Positions 23,120 to 35,169 of a stretch of DNA of 64,000 nt are shown piece after piece (the first letter of the stretch is position 1; each line of letters opens with the position of its first letter). The notes beneath the pieces were generated by a model. It had not been told where the DNA came from. It did not search any database and saw only the letters and a list, made by a program, of their open reading frames with translations. The position numbers and the translations under genes were made by a program. The DNA comes from Adenophora triphylla var. japonica (Eukaryota; Streptophyta; Magnoliopsida; Asterales; Campanulaceae). Where the stretch lies: positions 186,001-250,000 of the forward strand of contig JAFEMH010001239.1 in assembly GCA_022495995.1 (NCBI GenBank). The letters run 5' to 3'.

Positions 23120-23121
23120 AT

Positions 23122-23599
23122 TGTTGGAACATTAAACGATTCATTAACCATGAACCGTCTCATAACTAGATTAAGAAGAGAAGAAGAAGAAGACGGAAGC
23201 ATGTACCTTGTGATTCCATTATTGTTCTTGTTCTTGTTCTTGATGAAGATATGAAGATAGTCTTTGATTTAGGAAGAGTAGATCTTCTAAATGATGAGTG
23301 CCCTTTACTCTCTTTGATCTTCAAGTACTTAGGAAGAGTTTTGACTGAATGAGAATGTAATTAACTAGTGATTCATAGGCTTGATGGATAGGCCTTTATA
23401 TAGGAATCCAAGAGGGACTTCATTTAGGGACTACACCTATTGATATATAAGACATTACCATTATGCCCATCATTTAATGGTATACTTATATCATGGAATT
23501 CTACATATTATTTTGAGTTCTATACTTTATACCATATATTATAATATTGATCATTATATTATTAAGTATTTATATGTTACATTAATCCATGTTCTTACA
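23122..23599 (-). repeat. Copia 5' LTR (right copy)
   Basis: 478 bp, same ends as 16792-17269, adjoining the primer site. The right target duplication GTACT follows at 23600-23604. Confidence 0.95.
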
Positions 23600-23602
23600 G
23601 TA

Positions 23603-23876
23603 CTCCCTCCTTCCCATTACAAATCACACACTTTCCTTTTTGGGCGTCTCACTACAAATCACACACTTCCTAAAAAGGAAAGTTTTTATCACTATTCCCT
23701 CCGTTCATTCTCTCTCCTACATTATTTTAATACTCACAACACCATTATAATTTACTATTCCCTCCACTCATTCTCTCTCCTATTTTACTTTTACACTCAC
23801 AACATTTATATCATTATTTTTTTCCTTAATTCACGCATAAACAGTAATTGTATCATTTGTAATGGGACGGAGGGAG
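23603..23876. mobile_element. Stowaway-type MITE (274 bp)
   Basis: It starts CTCCCTCCTTCCCATTACAA and ends with the complement (TTTGTAATGGGACGGAGGGAG), with flanking TA. The copia element inserted at its left end. A half copy of the same family lies at about 31631-31669. Confidence 0.9.
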
Positions 23877-23964
23877 TATATGATATTTTTTTTTTTATTA
23901 AAAATCAACATTTTTAAAATAATCCTTAAATTCAAAATGGGACGGAAAGAGTACTTCACTTTTA

Positions 23965-24152
23965 GGCTCCGTTTGTTTGGGGGAAAATGTTTTTCGGAAA
24001 ACATTTTCCTCATTTTCTGGTGTTTGTTTCGCACCAGAAAATGGGGAAAACTTCATTTTTATCTTATTTTTCGGAAAACATTTTCATTTACCGGAAAACA
24101 TTTTGCCGGAAATCATTTTCCGGAAAATGTTTTACGCTAAACAAACGGAGCC
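23965..24152. mobile_element. Harbinger/Tourist-like MITE, short form (188 bp)
   Basis: The terminal inverted repeat is GGCTCCGTTTGTTT..AAACAAACGGAGCC with TTA on both sides (23962-23964, 24153-24155), the 3-bp TWA target duplication of PIF/Harbinger elements. The interior is a run of TTTTCCGGAAAA-type palindromic words. Confidence 0.85.
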
Positions 24153-24155
24153 TTA

Positions 24156-24303
24156 GTTTCACCATTTCAGACCCACATTGAGGCTTTGTTCATTGTAAAA
24201 ATAGGGTGACGCTGGATCATGAATCTGAGCTAAACCAAGACCGTAAACAAAACCATCAAACTTTCTGTCAGAGAGAGAGAGAGAGAGCTTCCAAGAATTA
24301 ACA
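24156..24303. other. Spacer with a (GA)n tract
   Basis: No gene. A GAGAGAGAGAGAGAG run lies at about 24269-24287. Confidence 0.6.
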
Positions 24304-27300
24304 TTGAGAAAATTAAGTTGAATTTCAATAAAATATAATTTCACTAGTTCCCAAATAAATGTCAATTTTAAAATTTGAAGTTCATTTGAGAAATATAATT
24401 TTTAGATATGCTTGATAGTATTAATATGTAACCACACCTATAGTAATCTCACCAAATAATTAGGGAGAGTGATCAAGAAATTTTAAAAAATCGTTCACCT
24501 GTGTCTTACTACTAGAGGTTTGTAAGTGATTCGGTTCAAATTGCGGTTTGAGATAAAATCAAATCAAACCATGCAATTTAGTTTGATTTTCAAGTATTAA
24601 TGGTTCGATTCGATCGCAAATATTGACAACCACATGGTTTGCTTTGGTTTGTGGTCTGACCCTTACAAACCGAACCGAACCAAACAACGATTTGGGACCG
24701 CGAACCGAACCACCAAACCAAACAGCGAGACCAAACCACCAAACCGAACTACATTACATAAACTAATCCTAACTCATGTTTTATATCTTATTTAATATTT
24801 TTGAATCTTTATTAAAATGCATACATAAACTAATCCTAACCCCCGTTTTGTATTTTATTTAATATTAATTTCATTATTTGTTGTCTTCATTACACAACAC
24901 ATAAGTAACCAACTTCCTCCACGATCGTCATTTTTCTTCATTCGACCTCTCTTCCTATGGTCTCTTACACACTCGCATTTTTCGCTTTTCCTCCGTGATA
25001 AGTCAAGGATTGAGATGTTTCGCCATGCTACTCTATCTAGCGGTCACATCAAGTTATTTCATCGGGATATCTTCTCAGCCCCGCCTAGACCCTGACTAAG
25101 CCTCGCCTAGGCCCTCTAGGCATTAGGCCCAACTCCGACGCCTAACAATTTTTAAAACCTTGCTATATAACAATTCCAAAAAAAAAAAAAACAGAAAACA
25201 AGATCTTGAAAAATGACCAAATCAATCACCCCCTTGGGGAAAAAAAATAAATCAAAGTTGAAACTACAAACAATATGTCTTCACAGTTGCCTAGCAAATT
25301 GATTCCAATGTTACAAGAAAATGACCACATTCCACTTTCACCTTTCAATTAAACACTAAGTAGAGTTTCCTGCAAATGAACTGGAAACTAGCATCACTTT
25401 TTTTTCTGATTAATTACAGAAGCTATATAACTAGGGTAAACCTTTCCCTGAATTTCTCTACAGCTTTAAGTTCAGTGAGAGTTTGGATTGTGTGTATGCA
25501 ATTATTTTGGACCCTCTCGGAAACCAATGAACACTCGGTTTCTTCAAAAAAATTAACGCACGAGTCAAAGTAGAACCATCAAACTTAGAATGTAAATATG
25601 CACACTAAACCAAACAAAGGATTTACGGAAACTAGACAAAAACTATGTCCAAATCACTATTACTACTAATTACTTCACTTCTAGTAAACAAGAAGTCAAC
25701 GGTTAAACACTAGGTCATAACAAAGAGAAAGTCAACTTCCAACTCAGTATCAGATATCAGTACATCAGTGGTACTGAGCATAAACTAGGCTTAGAAACAC
25801 ACCCACGACTACTATGGTAAAGCATCTGCTCAATCTTCTTCCTTTTAAAGACTTCTTTCCACCTTGATTCGCTCTGCAACCGTCCCATTTGGCATTCATC
25901 AAGTAAAAAGTCATCAGGGATAATTCATTGCACGATAATATACCTACTTCAGACTAAAACATGGAGATGATATTAACAAAAAGGAACATCAATCAGATGT
26001 TAAAGTAAACAGCACCTCATATTAGAAGTAAATTGCAGATAAAGATGTCTATATGGCAATCAGATAAACCAATCTATGTTCTGGAACATAATGTCAACGC
26101 TTAAAAAGAGAGACACAAGTACCTCTTCTTTTCATCCTCGAAATCATTTTATCCCTTAAAGCTTCAGCTTAAATCCCACAGATAAAAACCCGTCACTATA
26201 AGAAATAAAGCACAAATGTAAGAATTGATAAGATAAGATTTAAAGGTGGACAGCAAACAAAGCACCAAATGTTCCATCAAAAAGTGCCACAAGTCAAGAA
26301 CCACAAAGGCCATGGCCAGTTGAGTTAACTAGAAGGGGTGAACCCCCCCCCCCCCACCCCACCGACCCGCCAGGAAACAAATCACAAACAGTTTTAGCAA
26401 TTTGTAGTATTTAGGGGATGACAGTTTTGAAACAAATTATCACCTTTGCAGTAAAATCTAATTTTAGATTATATTATCAAACTTCTAGCCGAATATAATC
26501 TTGCCCCGTTAAAATCAAATCCTGGCTTCGCCCTGTACCTATGCCATTGGTTCTTTCCAATAATAAACACACAACCAACTGGAAACTCTATGCATTCTGA
26601 AGAAATAGCTAAGCATAAACGACTACCAGATAAACAATGAGAACCATGTTGATTTACCTCTTCTTATTCTTCTTTTCCTCCATCTTCTCTTCCTTAACTT
26701 CTTTCGTTTTCTCAACCTTGACTCCCTTCAGCTTCTCATCCTTGACTTGCTTCTTGACACCGACACTTTTACCAACACCACCAAGAGGAACTAAACTATC
26801 TACACAAACCTCAACATAACACGGATCAGGTAAACCACGAAACGGGGCCTTCCTAACACTTTTCCTTTCGCGATCATACCAAATAAGCCTCTTATCATTG
26901 TAGTAATTCAACAACACTTCTCTACCATTTCTTGACAGAGCTAGAGCGTACATAGTAGTATAAGGCTTCCTAATAGATAATAACTTAAACCACAACTCCT
27001 TCACTCCATACACCCTCATTAACCAAATATCAGTACGATCCCCCATATAAGTGGCATTAACACATAGCATTCCTTCAAAAATCTCAACCGTGATTTCAAA
27101 GGAGCCTTTATCTAAACCATCAGGTAAAGGAATATAATGACATTTCTCAGTCACAAGATCAAAAGCAACAATTATTTCCGGCGAAGTCGCATCACTAGTA
27201 TCATAAACAACTGTATGCAAGCGACCATTAAGGTGAACTCCCCAAACCCTTTTGTAAGTCAAACGATAAGGAAAATTCTCAACCTTACGCCAAGAATTTG

Positions 27301-27661
27301 TTTTCAAACTGTAAATCTTAACTTCACTACTAATCCAAAGAAAATCCAGTCCCATAAAGTCAACAACCCTAATCACTTTATAATCATCGTTAACAGAATC
27401 ATACCCAAAGCCAAATTTTTCGAAGTAACTACTTACAGGACAGTTCGGATACTCAATCGGGGTACCGGGCAAGACCCGGTATTGTCGGGTTGCTGGATTG
27501 AACAGAGCCATATCCTTTCTCTGTAGAAGGAGTAACCCATTGCAGGATCCGACTATGTAAGCCCATTCTGACTCCTTATATGGAACTTCAAGTGGGATTG
27601 CAGTTCGGAGTGCGGTGTAATCGAGGGAGAAGAGAGTACCGGAGCCGTTAAGGTAAAGGGA
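24304..27661. repeat. Segmental duplication block A (F-box region)
   Basis: Starting at TGAGAAAATTAAGTTGAA, this block matches 45251 onward in block C, with the same order of landmarks: a GGTTCGGTTT-rich stretch, the CGCCATGCTACTC and CCCCGCCTA phrases, CTAGCAAATTGATTCCAA, then the F-box gene 3' region. At 25346-25362 it keeps the empty target (single TAA) of the two large MITEs found in block C. No gene is seen in 24304-26640 apart from the presumed 3' flank of the F-box gene. Confidence 0.85.
26654..27661 (-). pseudogene. F-box/FBA gene copy A, 5'-truncated
   Basis: The frame encodes the F-box-associated (FBA type 1) region and lysine-rich tail of the family seen intact at 50909-52069: VGSCNGLLLLQRKDMALFNP, KFGFGYDSVNDDYKV, ELWFKLLSI, RLIWYDRERKSVRKAPF, ending EEKKNKKR. 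The F-box itself (about the first 60 residues) is missing. The similarity stops at 27661, where CACTA-type repeats begin, and the first four residues of the open frame come from that repeat. Without the F-box it could not join an SCF ubiquitin ligase. The coding part has no internal stop, so the loss may be recent. Confidence 0.85.
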
Positions 27662-27939
27662 ATTTAGCGGCACTTTTAAGAAAGTGCCGAAAAATTAGCG
27701 GCACTTTTAAAGAAGTGCCGGAAAATTAGCGGCACTTTTAAAAAAGTGTCGGAATATTAGCGGTACTTTTGTAAAAGTGCCGGAAATTAGCGGCACTTCT
27801 AAAAAAGAGCCGGATATTTGTGGCAATTTCTGAAAAGTGCCGGAAATTTGTGGCACTTATTAAAAAAGTGCCGGAAATTGGTGGCACAAAATTAAGTGCC
27901 GGATTAAAAGTGTCAGAAAAAGCCATTTTTCTTGTAGTG
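27662..27939. mobile_element. CACTA-type transposon end with subterminal hairpin repeats
   Basis: The right end, read on the minus strand, is CACTACAAGAAAAA (27926-27939), the classic plant CACTA terminus. Inward are about eight units of 30-31 bp starting near 27665, 27696, 27727, 27758, 27788, 27818, 27848 and 27879, each of form GCGGCACTTTT..AAAAGTGCCG, a small hairpin. The rest of the element and its other terminus are absent: the F-box copy A sequence begins directly to the left. Confidence 0.8.
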
Positions 27940-30600
27940 ACTTCTAGTAAACAAGAAGTCATCGGTTAAGCACTAGGTCATAACAAAGAGAAAGTCAACT
28001 TTCAACTCAGTGCAAGCGATATCAGTACATCAGTGGTACTGAGCCTAAACTAGGCTTAGAAACACACCCACGAGTACTATGGAAAAGCATCTGCTCAATC
28101 TTCTTCCTTTTAAAGACTTCTTTCCACCTTGATTCACTCTGCAACCGCCCCATTTGGCATTCATCAAGTAAAAAGTCATCAGGGATAATTCATTGCACAA
28201 TAATATACCTACTTCAGACTAAAACATGGAGATGATATTAACAAAAAGGAACATCAATCAGATGTTAAATTAAACAGTACCTCATATTAGAAGTAAATTG
28301 CAGATAAAGACGTCTATATGGCAATCAGATAAACCAATCTATGTTCTGGAACTTAATGTCAACGCTTAAAAAGAGAGACAAGTACCTCTTCTTTTCATCC
28401 TCGAAAGCATTTTATCCCTTAAAAGCTTCAGCTTAAATCCCACAGATAAAAACCCGTCACTACAAGAAATAAAGCACAAATGCAAGAATTGATAAGATAA
28501 GATTTAAAGGTGAACAGCAAACAAAGCACCAAATGTTCCATCTAAAAGTGCCAAAAGTCAAGAACCACAAAGTTCATGGCCAGTTGAGTTGATTAGAAGG
28601 GGTGAACACCCCCACACACACACACCCCACCCCACCCCACCCGCCAGGAACAAATCACAAACAGTTTTAGCAATTTGTAGTATTTAGGGATTGACAGTTT
28701 TGAAACAAGTTATCACCATTGCAGTACAATCTAATTTTAGATTATATTATCAAACTTCTAGCCGAATATAATCTTGCCCCGTAAAAATCAAATCCTGGCT
28801 TCACCCTGTACCTATGCCATTGGTTCTTTCCAATAATAAACACAGCCATAACTGGAAACGCTATGCATTTTGAAGAAATAGCTAAGCATCAACGACTACA
28901 AGATAAACAATGAGAACCATGTTGATTTACCTCTTCTTATTCTTCTTTTCCTCCAGCTTCTCTTCCTTAACTTCTTTCATTTTCTCTACCTTGACTTCCT
29001 TCAGCTTCTCATCCTTGCTTCTTGACACCGACACTTTTACCAACACCACCAAGAGGAACTAAACTATCTACACAAACCTCAACATAAAACGGATAAGGTA
29101 AACCCCGAAATGGGGCCTTCCTAACACTTTTCCTTTCGCGATCATACCAAATAAGCCTCTTATCATCGTAATTCAACAACACTTCTCTACCATTTCTTGA
29201 CAGAGCTAGAGCGTACATAGTAGTATAAGGCTTCACAAGCGGTGGACTAATAGATAACAACTTAAACCACAACTCCTTCACTCCATACACCCTCATTAAC
29301 CAAATATCAGTACGATCCCCCGCATAAGTGGCCATAACGCATAGCATTCCTTCAAAAATCTCAACCGTGATTTCGAAGGAGCCTTTATCCAAACCATCAG
29401 GTAAAGGAATATAATGACATTTCTCAGTCACAAGATCAAAAGCAGCAATTATTTTCGGCGAATTAGCATCACTAGTAGCATTACCAACAGTATGTAAGCG
29501 ACCATTAAGGTGAACTCCCCAAACCCTTTTGTAAGGCAAACAATAAGGAAATTTCTCAACCTTACGCCAAGAATTTGTTTTCAAACTGTAAATCTTAGCT
29601 TCACTACCAATCCAAAGAAAACCCGGTCCCTTAAATTCAACAACCCTAATCACTTTATAATCATCGTTAACAGAATCAAAAGCCAAACATTTCGAAGTAA
29701 CTACTTACAGGACAGTTCGGATACTCAATCGGGGTACCGGGCAAGACCCGGTATTGTCGGGTTGCTGGATTGAACAGAGCCATATCCTTTCTCTGTAGAA
29801 GGAGTAACCCATTGCAGGATCCGACTATGTCATCAGCCCTATCTGACTCCTTAAATGGAACTTCAAGTGGGATTGCAGTTCGGAGTGCGGGGTAATCGAG
29901 GGAGAAGAGAGTACCGGAGCTGTCAAGGTAAAGAGAGCGGTTAGATTTGGTGGTGATCGAACGATTGAGATGGCGTTTGATGAAATCTGGGCTGTCGATT
30001 AGAGCGCACCATGGTTTGGAGACAGATCGGAAACGGAGAAGGGGCTCTACAGGTAGTCGGACGAGGATGTCGGAGATTATCTCCGGCGGGATTGATGATG
30101 ACATTTCGGGGGTTAGGGGTCTTGGTGGATTGAGTCGGGGAGACAAAACCTTGAAAAAAAAAAAAAAGAAGGGTTTTTGCTAAAGAAGCCGCAATTGGAG
30201 TCTTGGCGCCAATATTATATTTCTTCGCGCCATATTGATTACAGGGATTCTGTAGATAATGGGCTTAAGACTGGGCTAGTGGAGCGAAAATATTGGGCTT
30301 TTTATGCACTCACTTTACTTGGTCCATAGGCTTATTCTGTTATTCAATTTTGAGTTCAAGCGAACAATAGAACAAGAGAGGGACGGGCAAATTGCAATTT
30401 TGCACATTAAATTTACATTTACAGTTAGTCTGTTAAATTTATAGGATGGAAGTTAATAACGTTAACATTTTTAACTAAAATTTGTTAAATTTTGGGGGTG
30501 GAGAATGCAAATTTTAAAGAAGCTTGTTAACGTTCTCATTAATAATGTTAACGTTTTTTAACATTCGTCCATAAAATTTAACACACATCCAATTTTGCCT
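27940..30600. repeat. Segmental duplication block B (F-box region)
   Basis: It begins ACTTCTAGTAAACAAGAAGTCA and matches 25677 onward in block A and about 50004-54560 in block C, including the 3' flank, the F-box gene and about 450 bp upstream (AACGTTAACATTTTTAAC words at 30463). It retains an uninterrupted CTTATTCTGTTATTC at about 30329, the empty counterpart of the MITE at 52185-53132. Confidence 0.85.
29009..30146 (-). pseudogene. F-box/FBA gene copy B, frameshifted
   Basis: The N-terminal part (30146 to about 29676) has the F-box IPPEIISDILVRLPVEPLLRF and matches copy C, preceded by about 14 extra residues from an upstream ATG. A net loss of 5 bases near 29680, compared with copies A and C, puts the FBA part (29686-29009) in another frame. 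A second 5-base loss near 29017 removes the lysine-rich tail, ending at VGVKKQG. The product would be an F-box with about 100 further residues only. Confidence 0.9.
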
Positions 30601-30810
30601 AACAGTTTACCTCTCTATCTTCATTTCGGATGGTGACCCTACTCCTGCTCCCTAACGGTTGGATGGTGAGGCTGCAGTGGGTTGAAGATGAGTGGGGGCG
30701 GCAGCGGGATGAGGACGAGTGGCTGGCCTGAGTGGGGGTGAGAGACGGAGAAGAAGACATCAGATCTAGTTTGGGAGAGGGGCAATTTGTAAAATATTAT
30801 TTTGCAGGGG
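30183..30810. other. Upstream flank of copy B and unassigned sequence
   Basis: 30183-30600 is shared with block C upstream of its F-box gene and may include the promoter. I see no clear TATA box. From 30600 to 30810 there is a GA/GGTG-rich stretch without a recognisable gene. Confidence 0.5.
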
Positions 30811-31344
30811 AGGTGGTGGGGTGATGAAGGCCAAAATGGGTTAATGTCCGTGGGCTTTTTTTTGGCCCGTGGCCCGTTAAACCCTTAGCCCGTGATCCGT
30901 GGTCCGGCCCGTTGGTTTGACGGTACAGGCCAGGTTTGGATTTGTTGGTGACGGGCGGGCCAAGCCCGCGGGCTTCCAAAGCCCGTTTGCCCATTGTCCG
31001 TTTGGCCCCTTTTTTTTTATAATTTATATTTAACATTTGGATAAATAACACCAATAACCTTGTGTCCAAGTGGTAAGTAGCTCCCAATTATTCCATCTCA
31101 CCAGGGTTCAAATCCCCCCAACCCCATTTCATCTTTTGTTAAAAAAAAAAAAAAGGATAAAATCCGTTTGGCCCGTGGATCCTTGGATCCGGGCCAAACG
31201 GGCGGGCCTCACCTTGGATTTCTGCACGGGCCGGGCCGGGCTTTGGCAGACTAACACTCACGGACGGGCCGGGCTAAGCCCGTTTAACCGTTAGCCCTTG
31301 ATCAGACGGGCCGGGTAGCCCGTTTGGCCTTCATCATGGTGGGG
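30811..31344. mobile_element. GGCCCG-rich foldback element with a SINE in its loop
   Basis: The left arm begins GTGATGAAGGCCAAA-like sequence (about 30820) and the right arm ends with its complement (TTTGGCCTTCATCATGG, about 31324-31340). Both arms are full of GGCCCGT, GGGCCGG and CCCGTTTGGCC words in opposite orientation. The loop holds the SINE at 31048-31155. Confidence 0.55.
31048..31155 (+). mobile_element. tRNA-derived SINE
   Basis: An A-box-like TGTCCAAGTGG (31063-31073) is followed 31 nt later by a perfect B box GGTTCAAATCC (31105-31115), and the unit ends in TTGTTAAAAAAAAAAAAAAGG. This is the pol III promoter and tail of a tRNA-related SINE. It does not fold as a normal tRNA as far as I can see. 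Confidence 0.65.
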
Positions 31345-31669
31345 GTGACTGGGGTTGGTTAAGGGAGAAAATGATCAAAAAGGAAAGTGTGTGATTTGTA
31401 AAAAAAAGGAATAAAATCCGTTTGGCCCATGAATCCTTGGATCCGAGCCAAACAGGCGGGCCTCACCTTGGATTTCTGCACGGGCCGGGTCGGGCTTTAG
31501 CCCGTTAACACTCACGGACGGGCCGGGCTAAGCCCGTTTAACCGTTAGCCCTTGATCAGACGGGCCGGATAGCCCGTTTGGCCTTCATCATAGTGGGGGT
31601 GACTGGGGTTGGTTAAGGGAGAAAATGATCAAAAAGGAAAGTGTGTGATTTGTAATGGGACGGAGGGAG
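31155..31669. repeat. Direct tandem duplication, about 250-bp unit, plus half MITE
   Basis: 31155-31401 and 31409-31652 share nearly all sequence (ATAAAATCCGTTTGGCCC .. AAAGTGTGTGATTTGTAA). The second unit ends in the complete Stowaway terminus ATGGGACGGAGGGAG. The first unit is joined to an A-run at the same place. Confidence 0.8.

Positions 31670-31673
<4 letters not shown>

Positions 31674-31729
<56 letters not shown>
31674..31729. repeat. (AT)n microsatellite
   Basis: About 56 bp of uninterrupted AT dinucleotides directly after the half MITE. Confidence 0.95.
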
Positions 31730-31730
<1 letters not shown>

Positions 31731-33316
31731 CATATTACTAATACAATCACCGGCTGACATCATCTTTGTACACTTGGCAACGTTAAATTGAAAATTTTCC
31801 CTCCAAAATGAGATGATGACATCATAAATTAATTTTAATTAATTAATTTAATTACTCTTCCTTTTTTTAATTAAACTCATTTTATCTAGAAGCTGGGAAC
31901 AATTAATGAAGTTGAAGAGTGAATATTAAAGGCAACACTAGAAATTTGAAAGGATTTTATTGAAAATAAAAAGTGTAGTCAAGATGTAATTATGGATCTT
32001 GGGGTTTAATTATTATATTCTTTTTATTTTTCTTTTTAGTTATTTTTTTTCTCAAAAAAAAATTAATAATGCCCCTTTTATAAAGATTCTAGCATTTACC
32101 GTCACTCCCTCGAAAGTCAAATATTCCTTATTTCTCATAATATAATATATACTATACTACATAAAACCGATACTACTATTATTGTCTTTCTTAGATTATG
32201 AAATTTGGAAATGAATTAACTGTAACCTACAACTTTCATATTATTGAATAATATTGGTAAATTACTCCCTCCGGTTCAAAATGGATGTCGTTTAATTTGA
32301 AAATTTAGACAATTTTTAAGAAATGCACTTAATACAACAACTTTACTAACTAAAATATCAAATATACTCCTATTAAATGTTTTTCTCTCATACATTATCT
32401 CACACAAAAGGTATAATTAATGGAATGTTATAAGTTTCAATAATGGGGCAAATTGAAGATTTAACATAAAACAACATTTATTTTGAAACAAAGTTTAGGA
32501 CACAAAACGACATCTATTTAGATTGGAGGAAGTAATTAAAGATTGTAAATAATATTTTATTCAATAATAAAATGAAAATATATTTAATAAATAATGAATT
32601 ATTCAAGATGGCTGGTATAGTAGTTTTATTGTATTAAATGTTTATTATTAGAGCTAAGTATTTTATTTTATTTTTTTAAAAAAAGAAGGACTAAGTAATT
32701 ATAAAGAATATGAAAATGTTATTCCGATAGATATGTCCATGTCTCGTGCATATTTCCAAAGTGCTATAGCTCTATTTATTTAAATTTCCTTATTTATTTA
32801 TGATGTATTTCAAACTTCAAAAATAAAAATAAAAATTCGTTTTTTGTATTGAGCGATATAGATTATTTTGGTGCGTAACGACTAATGAACAATAGCGTAC
32901 TTTTTTTTGGTACGTAATGACTAATAAAAATTCATTTTTTTTTAAACTTTTTAATTGTTCTAAGATTAATATATTTTGAAGCTATTTATAAATCACAACA
33001 TAACATAGGTAAGTTGGTTTCTTTAAAACCAATTTCTCGATTATTAAGATGCTTCCTAATAATGAATTTAATTTTTTTATTTAGTTATGTCATTTAAATT
33101 GCATAAATATTGATCAAAAAATAAAATGAGATGTTAATTAAGAAACTAGAAAATAATAAAGTTTAAAATAAACCGTGCATCGCACGGGTTTCAACCGCCA
33201 CACAAAGAGCGGTCAGGATCCAATCTCACAAAAGACAAACAACGGCTGTGATTGAATCTACGGATCCCCTTACTACAACAGTTACCAGCGGTTATGATCC
33301 CTCTTTCCAAAACGAT
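31730..33316. other. AT-rich intergenic sequence with one Stowaway MITE
   Basis: I see no gene. A TA-flanked MITE lies at 32265-32532 (CTCCCTCCGGTTCAAAATGG .. TAGATTGGAGGAAG). CCGTGCATCGCACGGG at about 33174-33189 is a 6-bp-arm GC hairpin like a Helitron 3' end. Phrases AAAGAGCGGTCAGGAT (33205) recur diverged at about 33953. Confidence 0.6.
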
Positions 33317-34146
33317 TTTTTTTCTCAAAATATTTCATTTTAAAAAAATATATCCCAAAATAACAACCCTTCAAAACTATTGACCAAAATGACCCATTTG
33401 TTTAAACTCGCTACACGATATATTGTTAAGTCTGCTTGACTAATCCTTTATGGCTTCTTGATGCCAATTTAGGTTGCAGTTGCACGCGTTGACTCTTACA
33501 TTGATTGCATTAGCTATAGCTACAATGGTTGAGTACAATGATCATAAATTAGAGCAAAAGGCTCAGCAGTATGCAAAGCTCGATCCTCTTATGGATAACT
33601 ACTAGCACAAGGATTCAAAAGACTCATAATTTGATACTGGTTAGTGCATATATATTCTAGGATCCAAGATATTTGTGAGATGATTTTTTTATTCATCAGT
33701 TGTAACTTTTCATAAATAGGTCGTCAGAAATCTGATAACTCATTTCACTGAACGAGGAAGTTATGTCAAGAAATTTTGATAAAGAAATTTGATCGATCAA
33801 TGATTAAAGTTATAATTATTGTTTCTCTCTTTTTCTCACTCTCATACATATTGGTAGCATTTGTTGATTGGTTCACGTAGAAGGTGCAAGTATGTATGGT
33901 CGGTCTGCAAAAGACTAGAGTACAATAGGGAATGGGAAAAACCGCCAAGACAAAGAGCGGCTAGGATTTCATTTTGGAAAAGACAAAGAATAACCAAAAA
34001 ATAATACTACATTTTTTGTCCAAAAAATTGAACATTACTTCCTTCATCCCAAAAAATAATTCTCTTTTAAAATGTTCATTGAGACGAAGGAAGCAATGTT
34101 CATTTTTTTATATGAAAGTAGTATTTATTTTGGGACGAAAGTAATA

Positions 34147-34393
34147 CTCCCTCCGTCCCACAATTATATAGACTTTTTGGTCTGGCACGGAGATTAAGGT
34201 AAAAAGTGATAAAGGTAATGTGTTGTGAGTGTAAAAGTAAAATAAGAGAGAGAATGAGTTGAGAGAATAGTAAATTTAAAAAGTGTTGTGAGTAGAGAGA
34301 AGTGGGTCTCATTTTCATTTTGGAAAAGTATAGATTATTGTGGGACGCCCAAAAGGGAATTTTTTTTTTTGTATATTTGTGGGACGGAGGGAG
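34147..34393. mobile_element. Stowaway-type MITE (247 bp)
   Basis: It starts CTCCCTCCGTCCCACAATTA and ends with GTGGGACGGAGGGAG, flanked by TA on both sides. Confidence 0.9.
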
Positions 34394-35035
34394 TATTTAT
34401 TTTTGAAATGAATGTTTTTTTTTAAAGAAGTAGAATTTCTTTCTATGTCAAAAAAAAATGAACATTTCTTTCTTCGTCTCAATGAACAATTAAAAAAATA
34501 ATACTACTTTATTCGTCTCAAAAATTAATGTTCATTTTTGAGACGAGGACACTAACATTATAAGCATTAACTTTTAAAAAAGAATACTATTTCGTTTAAA
34601 AAAATATTACTTCATTCGCCCCAATGAATATTTTAGAAAATAATAATATTTCATTTGTCTCAAAAATTAATTTCATATTTTGGCACGAATACACTAACAT
34701 TACAAACATTAATTTTAGAGGCGAATTAATGAAGTAGTATTGTTATATAAAATATTCATTGGGATAAGTAAGTAATATTCATTTTGTTGGACCAAAATGT
34801 AGTAGTATTTTTTGGTTATTCATTTTGAGTCGAAAGTAATATTCATTTTTGATATGAAGGAAATAATTTTTTTACAGTAGTACATTTTTTTAAGTATTTA
34901 TTTGAGACGGAAAAAATAATATTTTCTTTTATTTTTCTTTATTAAAACATAATTTTATATTTTTATTTTGTAATTTAAAGCGAGACGGGGAATGAATTAG
35001 TAATATGGTTGTGTTCACACAGAAGAAAAGAAACT

Positions 35036-35169
35036 TAGAACTTGCTAATTCAATTAGCGAGTTCAAATTTAGTTTTTTTTTTAAATATTAAAATTTAAAC
35101 TCGCTAAATGGTTTAGCGAGTTTAAACGAAACAATTTATAAAGTCGCTACACCGTGTAGCGAGTTTCAA
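35036..35169. repeat. Three successive hairpins around a CTCGCTA..TAGCGAG stem
   Basis: CTTGCTAATTCAATTAGCGAG (about 35041), ACTCGCTAAA-TGG-TTTAGCGAGT (about 35099-35121) and TCGCTACAC-C-GTGTAGCGA (about 35144-35162) keep the same outer stem but vary the inner pairs (AATT, AAA/TTT, CAC/GTG). Confidence 0.7.

Larger units (their letters stand above)
16792..23599 (-). mobile_element. Complete-length Ty1/copia retrotransposon, mutated
   Basis: The element is 6808 bp with two 478-bp LTRs differing at about eight positions (roughly 98% identical), a perfect 5-bp target duplication GTACT (16787-16791 and 23600-23604), a tRNA-Met primer site and a polypurine tract. On the minus strand the gene order is gag, protease, integrase, RT, RNase H, as in copia. 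The coding region carries several frameshifts and a nonsense codon, so this copy is non-autonomous. The high LTR identity points to a fairly recent insertion. It landed at the terminal TA of the Stowaway MITE at 23603. Confidence 0.95.

Noticed and set aside
28455..28470. CACTACAAGAAATA in block B, like a CACTA terminus
   Set aside because: Blocks A and C have the same position with variants (CACTATAAGAAATA, CACTACATAAAATA), so it is ordinary flank sequence, and no partner end is seen.
31048..31125. Functional tRNA gene
   Set aside because: A and B boxes are present, but no acceptor stem or anticodon arm can be formed and there is an A-tail; a SINE fits better.
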